Assembly: GCF_964355755.1 (NCBI RefSeq)
Contig: NC_092672.1
Location: 7,440,001-7,504,000, forward strand
Direction of reading: 5' to 3'
DNA length: 64,000 nt
Source of the DNA: Antedon mediterranea
Lineage: Eukaryota > Echinodermata > Crinoidea > Comatulida > Antedonidae
The position numbers and the translations under genes were made by a program. The notes under the pieces are model-generated. The model ran no database searches, was not told the origin of the DNA, and saw nothing but the letters and a program-made list of their open reading frames with translations. Below, piece after piece: positions 12,901 to 24,900 of the stretch. The number at the start of each line of letters is the position of its first letter. The stretch's first letter is position 1.

Positions 12901-15900
12901 CTTTCTTGGGATGCAACTCCCACTAATCAAACCAAACCTACTACATTTCTGTTCAGTTACGATCGAAAAACCGCCATTTTGAAACTTTGTTTACGTTTTA
13001 CGAAGCTGGTACGAATCGACCCGGACCGAATCGTGTCCCTGTTTAATCCGGTTGTTCATGCAGGCGTACTGCGTCACAGGCCTAAGGTTTCAATCTGCTG
13101 CCCGATTATTGTTCTATTTGGTTTCTGAGCTAGGAAAGGCCTACTTAGACTAGCTACTATAATTACTTACTTAACTTCTAGCCTAGCTAGGCCTAAAAAT
13201 AGTATTTTCTAGGCCTAGTTAGGCTAGTAATTCTGATAGTAGTTTGTGTTTAGGGCCTATAGTAGCTGGAGTAGAAGTAGACATAATCTGGGTATTCCAT
13301 AATCTAGGCTGGTAGGTCTATCCCAGCTCATATGCCAAGCAAGAAGAAGCCTGAAGAAGAACCTAGGCCTAGAAAAAATTACAAAAACTGTTAAAAAACA
13401 ATAAATTGAAAAACTTCAAAGTGTCAAAAGATAACCCATTTTCAATTTATATATAAATATGGTGGGGAATGTTATTTATAAAATCAGGCATCTTTTGTTT
13501 GAGAGACTCAACCATGTATTTTTATATGGTCATGTTTTTAAAAAAGATAATTATTAGCCCATCATTTACTTGAGTATTGTTAATTGGTTGGTACTTAAAA
13601 GTATATCAATATCTGGCAGTAAATGTGACACTTGTATACAGAAATATTCTATTACTTTATTAGATACAACTTACATTTCACACAAGCAATACATTTTTTC
13701 TTTTTATGTATACATATACAGAATGTGGAAAAATACAACCTTTCAAACAATTACTGATACAAATAGTAAATACTACTGTATATAAAAACTTCTAATAGCA
13801 CCTTGTTCATCAGACATAACAAACTAGCTAGGCCTAATACTGTAAATATAAAATATGCCACCATATGTACTTTTTGAGATATCATTTTTACTTGAGTCTT
13901 ACTGTTGTACTGATTTTATGATTGTTTTATGTTTATATTGTATGCATCTGTGCGACTCTGGTTAATAAAGTAAATCAATCAATCAATTGCAACTTAATTA
14001 ATTATATCTTTATAAAAATTTACTGATCTGAAACACTTCTACAACTTAAATGAATATAAATTTATATGTTATATTAGCGAATAAAATGAAAAACTATCAG
14101 CAATGATATTGAAATCGAGAAAACCACTTTACAGCTTCCACCGTCCAACCTCATATTGAAGAACGAGATAGAAAATCTTGATACCAACAAAAAACCTGAA
14201 ATGAAAATGAATAGCTGAAATGTAAAGAACTATTTAAATAATTGTCACTATGACGAAAACATTTTCTTAAATACTGTATAATTATATAATTATTCCACAA
14301 CCTGAAAACATATTCAGATAAAATATGACTGAACTGTAGGCCTACCATAAAAAAGCACTAAACACAAAACTTCCTTGTGTCTGTATATTTATTGTATAAT
14401 TATTAATACAGTAAATAAATTGTACCCATCAGTTGCCAATAATGAGGATATTTAACTCATGTCAGGCTGCGATTGGCTTAATTATCTTTTTAAAACCTTC
14501 CCAACGCATCTTCAATATAGAGTAGGATTAACGAAACTTTAATAATACTAAATTGTAACTAAAGTATTTTAATTATCAACATGTTACTAAGGCTAAGCCT
14601 AGGCCGATATTACGACAACGATCCACCAGGTCGTGCCCACACCCACACCTGCAACAACCACAATCAACACACCATGCACCACACACGACGGAACTAGTGC
14701 CGCGAGACGTAACAATTATGTGAAATGAGGACCTTTTTTAAAATGTTCGCTGTAGGAAGCTTAAATAGGGTTTCAAGCCAATTTTAACGTAAAACAGACT
14801 ATTGATACTTACTCTATCCATATACGCCGATTTTTTGGTAATTCACTGTATGGGATGCAAATCCCACTAATGGAAAATTTGTAAACAAACACAAGTTAGA
14901 AAACTTCAGCTTTGACGGCTGCACACGAATTTTGGAAAGAAACTGTCACTGACAACAAATCCAACAAATTATTCCGAAAATTAGGTGACCTGCGACATCT
15001 TAAACATATAAGGAACTGATCTTACCATATATGGTTAATTTTTCGCCTATTAATGTTTATTAAACAGCTATAAAATGACGTTTACTTTATGCTAATGTTT
15101 TCGCGCGAAACGTTGATGCCTCTGTGCCGAGAGAGGGCTTCTAAAATTAATGACGTCATGCGAAGTCGAAAATTTCGCGATAACGGTCATATTTCCCAAC
15201 GCGGCTCTCCGACTGAGTACGAAGAAATAAATACTCGCAAATAAATTTTAATTTAAAATCATAATAAGTTTTTTTGTTTCGTTTTCTTTCTGTTTTTATA
15301 CTTGTACTATTATTGTTGCTCTTTTGGCGCTTGATAGAAACAAAAACATTGAGCATGAGGAGTCATACAGAATACAAAGAAACACGTCTGTAAAAACATC
15401 AATTTAAAGGATTTATTTATTTGTTTTTATGTGTTTCTCCTTCTGAAAGTACTTATATAACTCCTAATTTTAAAGTGTGATATTCAGAATAAAGTCAGTT
15501 AACAAATTTCGAGTCAAAATACAAGAAAGGCAGGTGCGAAAGAAAAACATCCTCTGAACCAACACAATGGAGTAAATATATACCAACAAACAACCAGTCA
15601 AGTTTGTTTGTTGTAAAGAAAAAATATACATTTACTCAACGGGCGAAAATAATGTGAGTTTATCTATGTTTTGCGGTAGTATTTAATTATATTTATGGTA
15701 ATAAATGAAACCTACTATGTTTAAAATTATGTATGGATAAACAAGTATTGTTTTAAGCTGTAGTATATCTTAGAATTTGCAATCTTAGGTCTTGGGTCTT
15801 AGCTTTCGTGATCTTAGGTCTTAGGGGGTCTTAGCTTTCGTGGTCTTATGTTTCGTGACACCCTACAAAGAACACCGCTAGACAACCGCGTACCTATTGT

Positions 15901-18900
15901 TTCGATCACTGGCAGTCAGCATGCATAAAGTATATAGCCTTCCGACGTACATCAAAAAATGGAACGCTGCGGTTACCTACAATATTTATGTGTGGCTATG
16001 AAGTATAGTGTATCATCATCATAGAGGATTATAGTGAATTTAATATATTACACTATAATATCTATGGTATCATGTACTGTAGTTTACATTAGGCCTATGG
16101 CATTCGATTATTTTTTTCTAGACCACCAGCCGATACGTAGGCCTACTCAACTGTATCAATACCACCTATTTACATTGATATATTTAGTTTCCTCAACAAA
16201 TTGCTGTAAATAAATATAGATAGAGCTATCAGGGGCGGTCGCAGGACTATTTTAAGAAGAGGGTTGCCCAAAGACTCCAGGGCTGTAGACACTGACAGTG
16301 GTGGCGCCAGCGGGGGGTCTACGGGGGCTCTAGCCCCCTCGTCGGGGAGCCTAGCCCCCCCCCCCCCCGTCGGTGAACACGGGTACTTTTTATCGGGGAA
16401 TATAATATACAGTAAAAAACGTTCGCGTTCACTTCATATAGCTTCAGCGCCTAGAAAACCACGACGTTCCATTGACCGTGAGAGTACGTCAGAGGGCTAT
16501 TATGCACTTTTATCGCTGGCAATAAATGAATAAAAGTGTTATGCATTCATTTATTGCCAGCGATTTAACTTACTACTAAACATTAGCTAGGTACGCACTT
16601 GTCTAGCGGTATCCCTTTGAACGAATCGTTCAACATTGGGTCGAGACGCGTGATATCAAGTTCCATCCAGGGACCAAAATGTGTAATGTAGTTACTGACG
16701 GTTACGTCGTGTACTGCGTCGACGTACGCTACACTACAGCAAAAACGAATTATGTTAATTGTTCGTATGTTCACCAATTTTTTAATTTACAAGTAACCTT
16801 CTGTACCGTGGGGTAATACATTTTTCAACCATTACTAAACAAAAAAACATGCCATTTTCGCTTAGCCAACATCTGATTATAGCTAAGTTATTACATTTTC
16901 AATATGTCATGAATTTCTCACCACTCGGAAGTCCAGATGGTACGCACGCATACACTTGGGAGGAATAAACTTATTTCCCCGACTGAAAAAAGGTCTACGC
17001 TTGCGTTTTTTAAGCCTCTGGGCCTGATGTTTCCAAAGTATAAAATGCAATTTTTTGAAGACCTGCAGGTCTAGTTTTAAACATTTTTAAACAGTATAAA
17101 TTATACTTCAAAACATGAAACAAAATATATAAGTCCCTATCATGGTTGTGACTGAGCTAAGAAATGTTTGAAAAATAGAGATGAATTAGGTCCCGGAAAA
17201 TGCACTTCTTGTACTTCGAAATATGACCAGCTTTATTGTTGAGGCTAATAAGTCCAATTTCCGGGACCTCCAACTCTATTTTTCTAAATTTTCTTTGAAC
17301 TTTTATTTTTTAAATTGAAAAATATGGATTGAAACAGTCATCGCGCATCGTTTTTTTTGCACGCAGTATTTTATTTATGCATTATAAAAAATGGAAAAAA
17401 TGGCTACCCTAAATCTGATTAAAATGACCTCAAATTAATGACGCTTCCGGGGGCTTCGCCCCCTGGACCCACACCGGGGTCCCTTGGCGGCCCCCTGGCC
17501 CCCAGCCTAGTGATGCTCGCATAGCCCCCTCGTCGGAAAGATCCTGGCGCCACCCCTGGACACTGAGTATTTGAGCAAGCAAATTGTTAAATGACACCCC
17601 TAGATGGCCGCAAATAGTACTCTCGCACGTAAATTTATGATAATTTTTTTTCGTTCAATGCAAACGTCGCGGGGAAGTCTCCGATTAAGGTACTTTTGGT
17701 ACGGTAATACATTCTAATAACTGTACTCAATTAATGTAAATTAATTATCAATTAATAATTTTAAAAAGTTGTACAAAAAATATGAAGCAGTTGCTATAAA
17801 TATATTGAGCAAAAGGTTAAATTGTATAATTTGGAATTTTAATTCATTTAAAAATGCTAAATAAAGTCAGATGTTAAAACCACATTTTCCAAAAATTCAT
17901 TTTCATTTATCCACTATAAACTTTACAAAAGTGTTGTTTTAAACCACACTCCAAATAAAACAAAGAAAATAATGATAGGAAATTTGCAGAAAGAAGCAAA
18001 CTTTGCTCTGTTACCGGTATAAACACGGTTCAAATTTTGGAACGTCTATAAATTACTACGGAAATTCGGCCTATTTACGACGAACGTACGGAAATGAAGA
18101 TAAATAGGGTACTACACGCATCGGAAATACAACACTATATACGCACAATTATGATTTGGCCTAAAAATTGGCCTTAGATTATGGAAAACCCCCGGCAAAA
18201 CGCAATAATTATGGACAAATCGATTATTAGCCTTGGCAATATGCCTAATATTTAAAAGGAATGAATATAGGCTATATTTCGTTTGTCGATGAATTTTTTA
18301 AATCATGTGTGAATGATTGATCCATTACAGGTAATCTGTGATGGTTCTAGTAACACTGCTATGCGTGCGTAATTTGTGAATAACGTAGTAGTATTCTACA
18401 TACACGAGCCTAGATAGGGAGGATCTGTACTGTCGTTCATTGCGAGAGGAGGGAGAAGTCCGGTAATGTGTCATGAAAAATGTAACAAGCCAGAGATGAA
18501 ATAAAATTACTAACATTTAGCTGATTGTCGTTGTTTTAGTCGTCGTCAGAAGTTTATCGACCGACATCTATTTCTCATGTGTAGTAGAGCGTTTCTTTGA
18601 TTGAATAATTTTTTTTGTATTATAACACAAGTTCATTTTGGATTTTCAGTAAATTACCAATGGTTTATTCAAAGTCAAACTGTAACTAATCCCTCACTAT
18701 TCAATCAAAATGTTATTATACTACTATATTGTTGAAAAATGGATTGCGTGACTTGAAAATAGATTGATAGTAAAATGTAATAAAGACACGTTCTTGTCTG
18801 GTTATTAGGTATGCATGCTCTGATAAAGCAGAGGATTATTTTTGTAGCGTTCCATTTAAAATAGATTTTATTACAAAGAAATATTTTGGTTGTGAAGGTC

Positions 18901-21900
18901 GTTTTAACAATTAGGCTAATATCAAAACATTCAACAATGATAAAATGCCCTACAACTCTGTAACTTACGGTGGCCTATAAGTGTCACGGCAACTTTCAAA
19001 AAATATCACGGCAACTTTAAAAAAAAGCCACGGAAATTTGAAAAAAGCCACGGCAATTTAAAAATAAAACATCACGGCAAATTAAAAATAAAACATCGCG
19101 GCAATTTAACAAAAATACCACGGCAACTTAAAAATGAAACACCACGGCAAATTAGTATTGAAACACCACGGCAAATTAGTAATGAAACACCACGGCAAAT
19201 TACAGAATGCCACGGCGGAAGTGAGTTACCACGGCGGAAGTGAAACCTTTGGAATCTTCGATTTTTTCTGAGGTAAGTAATTATTTGTGCATTGAAGTAA
19301 ATATTATTATATTAATTTATTATATTTAACTGCAGCGTACGTGTTTATTGCACTAGGCCTAGCTATGCCTACTACTAGCCCTAGGCCTTAGGCCTACAGT
19401 AGTAGCTAGGTCTACTGTAAAATCAACTTGTTATATAAAAAACAGATTACTGTAAATATATTAAAACATTGTAGAATGTTATAGGGCCTAGGCCTACCTT
19501 GTAATAAGGCCTATGGTCTAGCCCGGCCTAGAAAGTTCAAGAAGAGTGCAATAAACACGTAAACTGCTGCAGTTAAATAAATTAATATAATATTTACATC
19601 AATGCACAAATAATTATTAAATTACTTACCTCAGGAAAAATCGAAGATTCCAAAGGTTTCACTTCCGCCGTGGTAACTCACTTCCGCCGTAGTCCAGTCA
19701 ATCTATGACAAAAAAGGGCGTAACCCAAAACAAATTGCAATAGTTTCCAAAGCTTTTTTATTTGATTCTATAAGCATCTGGGAAGATCATTTCCAAAATC
19801 TACCAAAATCGGTTCAGTGGAACATACTTTTTAAGGGGTTTTAAGGTCATAGGGGTCAAATTACACATTTTTCTATTTTGAAAACTACTAGGCGTAGAAT
19901 GTTAATTTTGGTGTCAAACTATTCAGAAGACCCATATTTATATGTACTCTAATGAAACCTTTTTACCAAAAATTACAGGAAAGCATGTTTTTGACCTTTG
20001 ACCTATTTTATTGTATATTTTCGTATATTCGTATCTTAGTAACCAGTGGGCGTAGATGAGCGTTATTTGCGTCAAACTACTCATAAGGTCAATGTTTATA
20101 TTAGTTCTAATGAAAAAGATTCGTGTAAAATGACCGGAAGTCATTATTTTGACCTTTGACACATATTCATTATTTTAGATTTCTCAGTAAATACATTTTT
20201 TATATCTCAGTAACCACTAAGCACAACTTCGTCAATTTTGTGTCAAAAGATTCAGAAGACTCATACAGTATTTATATTCACTATAGGCCTAATGAAAAAG
20301 TTTTTTAAAAAATGGATAGAAACTATGTTTTTGACCTTTGACCTATTATACCAGTATATTTGTTTATATTTACTCTAATGAAAACAAATGCAAATGTACA
20401 ATATAACCGAAAATCATTATTTTGACCGTTAACATTTTCTAGTCGTGTCATGAATAAATCTCGGGTCTCGAGTATAACATTTTAAATTTGACCAAATAAT
20501 AAGTGCGGCGATCTGACAGACGTTGGGCTGGAATATCAACTGATCTTGCCATAGAACAGTGTTTTATGCGTAGCATAAAAACAAGAGGAGGTCTAACAAG
20601 AGGGCGAGGATTAACAGAAATTCAACGACTTGTCTGGGTCCTTTCAACTCCAGTCTGCGCCAAGATCAATCATTCAATGCAAGAGTTCACTAACGTTTTG
20701 TATACTACCAGTGAACAACATAAAGAAACAACATATGCCAGAAAGATGAAGGACCTCAGTGATGTACAAGACATATCAAGGTATCTGACACAGCGAAATC
20801 CATTCAATACAGACAGTACAAAATCACTGACAAACATTGGAGTGACGGCACATATCAATGTAGACTGTGACAATGCCAAGCATGTAGGTCAACAAATTGT
20901 GCAATCAATGACAAACCAAAAGGTCGCCGACTACACATTTCGGAAAAAGAGCCAATCCATTACAATGAACTCTAAAAGCGCATTGAAGATAAAAGATGAT
21001 GTGGTCAATGTAGATCCTTTACTTCTATTTCAACGACTTGTAACTGGGCCGGCACAAGATGCGATAATGTATCAGATATATTTAGACTGTTTGAATCACC
21101 AGATATGATGAGGTCTGCAAATAAAGCTAGTTTAGCTGATAGTTTGTGGTCAACAGCAATCGAGGTTGCTCCAGAACCTCCTGATCAAATTCAGTACGTC
21201 TTAGATGGAGGAGCACTACTTCATAAAACTCCATGGACAAGAGGGGCTTCAGGGGTGACATTAGGAGAGTATACACTAAATATGTTTCTCACAAATATGG
21301 AAAACCCATTGTTGTTTTTGATGGGTACGATAACTCACTAAGTACAAAAGACTGTACACATACAAGGAGAAGTGGTGGTGGTGGTGTAGCTGTACACTTT
21401 GACCAATCTATGACCTTACAAACCAAAAAAGAAGAATTTATTTCTGTCAAACGTTCAAAACAAACAAAGATTCATTAAGATTTTGGGAAATAGTCTTGAA
21501 AAAGAAGGTTGTACTGTTCACCACGCAGAAGCTGACGCTGACTATCTTGTGTCGAAGATGGCTCTGTCCTGTGCAGAACAAATAGGCACGGTTGTCATCG
21601 CAGATGATACAGATATCCTGGTCCTCCTTATCCACCATGGTGGTCACACCAAACATAATGTATGGTTCAAGCCAAACCAAAGGAAAGAAACTAAAAAGGT
21701 GCAACGATGTTGGAACATTGCGGCAACAAGACTTGACCTTGGCAGCGATGTTTGTAAATATATCCTATTTTGTCACACGTTCCTTGGATGTGACACGACA
21801 TCGCGATTTTTTGGTATTGGGAAAATCAAAGCAGTAACTAAAGTAAGAAGTGACTGTTTCTTTTCTGAACAAGCCAAAGTGTTTATGACTTGTAAGGCAA

Positions 21901-24900
21901 ACAGACAGGAGGTAATTGCAGCGGGTAATAACGCCATTTTGTCTTTGTATGGTAGCAGCGATAATGAAAACCTAGATGAATTGAGGTTTCGTAAATTTCA
22001 TAAAAAGACAACATGCAGTACTAAAGCAGTTCATCCACGTTCTTTACCCCCAACGGCATCAGCGGCAAAAAATCATAGTCTAAGGGTGTACCAACAAGTT
22101 CAAGTTTGGCTTGGAAATGAAGAAAATGTACCTCCAGATAAATATGGATGGAAGATCAACCAAAGCAGGATGATACCATATTTGACGGACAACCCCCCAG
22201 CACCACAATTGCTCCTACAAATCATAAGATGCAAATGCAAAACAGGCTGCTATAATATGAAATGCAGCTGTAGGAACAATGGATTAGATTGCTCCATGGC
22301 ATGTAGTGAGTGTCGAGGTGTATGCGCAAACATTTCACTAGATGATAATGAATATACCGATTCTGAAGATTCAACAATGGGTTTGTAAAATCAGACGATT
22401 GGTAAATATTCTCAACCAGGCCTATTTGGATATTTTTCTGTTTTGTGTGTTTTTAGAGTAAATATAAACAGAATAATGAATAGTTAAATGTTATCTTGGG
22501 TGCTGATCTATGAAGAAATATAACACCAATATATTGCCCCAATTACTAAACGTTTTCTGGATAGATATCAAAGGTCAAAATAATTACTTTCGCATTGACT
22601 ATATACACAGACATTTTTTATTAGAGTGGATATCCTTCTGAGTTGTTTGACACAAAAAATGCTCATCTAAACCCATAGTTCACAAATATATAAATATAAT
22701 AGTTGAAAGCTTCCGGTCATTTTCTGTAAAAATAGTTTCATTAGAGTAAATAAATATGGTTCTTCTGAATTGTTTAACACAAAAGTTACGCTTATTGGTC
22801 ACCGAGATACAAAAAATAAATTTAGTGAGATATGAAATAAAGAATATATGTTAACGGTCAAAACGATGACTTTTTCATTAGAGTGAATATAAACATAGAC
22901 CTTTTGAATATTTTGACACAAAAAATGCTCATCTACGCCCATTGGTTACAAAGATATGAATATACCAATATAATAGGTCAAAGGTCAAAAGAGTAGTTTC
23001 CGGTCATTTTTTTGTAAAAAGTTTTATTAGAGTGAATATAAATAAGGGTCTTCTGAATTGATTAACACAAAAATTACGAAGTTACGACTATTGGTCACCG
23101 AGATACAACAAATTTACTTATAGTGAAATAATATAAAATAATGAATATATGTCAAAGGTCAAAATGATGTCGTCTGGTCATAATACACAAAACGTTTTCA
23201 TTAAAGTGAATATAAACATAGACCTTCTGGGTATTTTGACACCAAAAACGCTTGTTTACGCCCAGTGGTTACCGAGATATGAATATGCCAAAATAATAGG
23301 TCAAAGGTCAAAAACATGGATTCCTGTCATTTTTTATCAAAAACTTTCATTAGAGTGAATATAAATATGGGTCTTCTAAATTGTTTGACACCAAAATTAC
23401 CAAGTTCGGCCAAGCGGTTACTGAGATATACAAATATATAATTTGACCCTCATGACCTCTTGACCCCTTAAAAAAGTATGTTCCACTGAACCGATTTTGG
23501 TAGATTTTGGAAATGTTTCTTCCAGGAACATATAGAATCAAATAAAAAAGGTTCGGAAACTATTGCAATTTGTTTTGGGTCTATCGGTAGATTGACTGGA
23601 CTACCGTGGCATTCTGTAATTTGCCGTGGTGTTTCACTATTAATTTGCCGTGGTGTTTCAATACTAATTTGCCGTGGCGTTTCATTTTTAAGTTGCCCTG
23701 GTATTTTTGTTAAATTGCCGCGATGTTTTATTTTTAATTTGCCGTGATGTTTTATTTTTAATTTGCCGTGGCTTTTTTCAAATTGCCGTGGCTTTTTTCA
23801 AATTGCCGTGGCTTTTTTTGAAAAAATTGCCGTGGCTTTTTTTGAAAAAATTGCCGTGATATTTTTTGAAAGTTGCCGTGACACTTATAGGCCACCGTAG
23901 TAACTACTTTATGACTAAGCCTATCAAGTTCCGTGTCCGGATGGTATACGATGAAATGGAACTCAATTTCAATTTAGTGGCAGAAACAACATTTAGTATG
24001 AAATTAAGGCTGTTGCCCGGGCCACAAGGGAAACACAGTGACAGTGGGACAGTGACCCAAATACTTAGTGTCCGAACCCCCCCCCCCCCCCTTGACAGAT
24101 CCTGGTTACGGCCCTGTTAAATATCATAAGTGTTGAGTCAAATAACTTACCTTTCTTGCGTCATATCCTAGAATGGATGAGAGGAAAATTGGGAATTCTG
24201 TTATGGCGAGGTACCATCCAAAATCATAAGCTGTGTATCCGATAGCAACCGCCCAAACAGCAGGCGACGTAAATATATCCTTCCATGGAACTGATGTATA
24301 CTATTATAAGAAAATAATGTGTTTAAGCGTGTTTCTCACTGGAACGCAACGTATCGACGCAAAGTGCTGTATTGCGTAATCACAAGTGGGAAGAACCGAC
24401 CAGCGTGGCCAGCGATCGAAATGAAATTATGCCATATTATGACCGACATAATTAATACGGCTAAAATGTATCACAAAGGTGGGAAGCCAAAAAAAAATAA
24501 AAAGGTCTTGATCATGTTTTCGATCCAATTATGCCAGATTGTGTTAAAATTATGCCACATTTTTTTCGAAAATATGCCAGATAATAATGCCAAATCATGG
24601 TGACTATGTTGTATAACTGCATTTTTAAAATTATGCCACATTTTCTAAAATTATGCCTAGCATAAATGCTAGATGCCAGACGGAGCGCATTTTTTTCCTG
24701 ATGGCATAATTATGCCAGATTTGGCCACTATGGAACCGACGACGAAGCAGTGCTGCAAACATCGCAGGTTTGATTTCAGGCAGGCTGGGGCAAACACAAT
24801 GATTGGAATGGCATTTTTTTACGTTTCGGGGGTTGCGTTACGTTGCGTCCCTAACCAAAATGAATGTACAGATAGATATGTGGACCATGACAATATAATT

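Larger units (their letters stand above)
18966..23899 (+). mobile_element. 4.9-kb DNA transposon with long, tandemly repeated inverted ends and a CXC/XPG-like protein
   Basis: The termini are inverted copies of TACGGTGGCCTATAAGTGTC. The outer ~240 bp of each arm is an array of the motif CACGGCAA plus a variable A/T spacer. Inside it the arms continue as ~120-130-bp subrepeats (TTTGACCTTTGACC, TTAGAGTGAATATAAA, GGTTACTGAGATA type) to about 20460 on the left and from about 22440 on the right. The flanks carry an identical hexamer GTAACT (18960-18965 and 23900-23905). The paralogous copy B near 36410 has this hexamer once and no element. The only protein content is the broken frame at 20503-22388. 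It resides in intron 6 of the SLC17 gene on the opposite strand. Superfamily not assigned. Confidence 0.9.
16262..24115. repeat. Host repeat family X, copy A (split by two insertions)
   Basis: Segments 16262-16287, 17567-18965 and 23906-24115 align in order with copy B (34897-36475), and the right part also with copy C (36486-37260). Shared landmarks are GTTGCCCAAAGACTCCAGG, TTTGAGCAAGCAAATT, the CACTATA...TTTACAAAAG block and CTATCAAGTTCCG. It is interrupted by a hAT element and by the CXC/XPG element. Outer ends CAGGGGCGG (16232) and CGGCCCTG (24116) could be degenerate hAT-type termini, but no flanking duplication is seen. It lies in intron 6 of the SLC17 gene. Confidence 0.75.

Noticed and set aside
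20670-20879. Minus-strand open frame inside the transposon protein
   Set aside because: Antisense shadow of the plus-strand coding frame.
18966-23899. CRISPR-like array from the regularly repeated CACGGCAA units
   Set aside because: The DNA is eukaryotic, repeats are too short, spacers vary in length, and the array is mirrored at the other end as transposon arms.
16232-24116. Whole host repeat copy A as one intact hAT element
   Set aside because: The ends CAGGGGCGG and CGGCCCTG are suggestive, but the flanking octamers (AGAGCTAT and TTAAATAT) do not match and copy B lacks the same left end.
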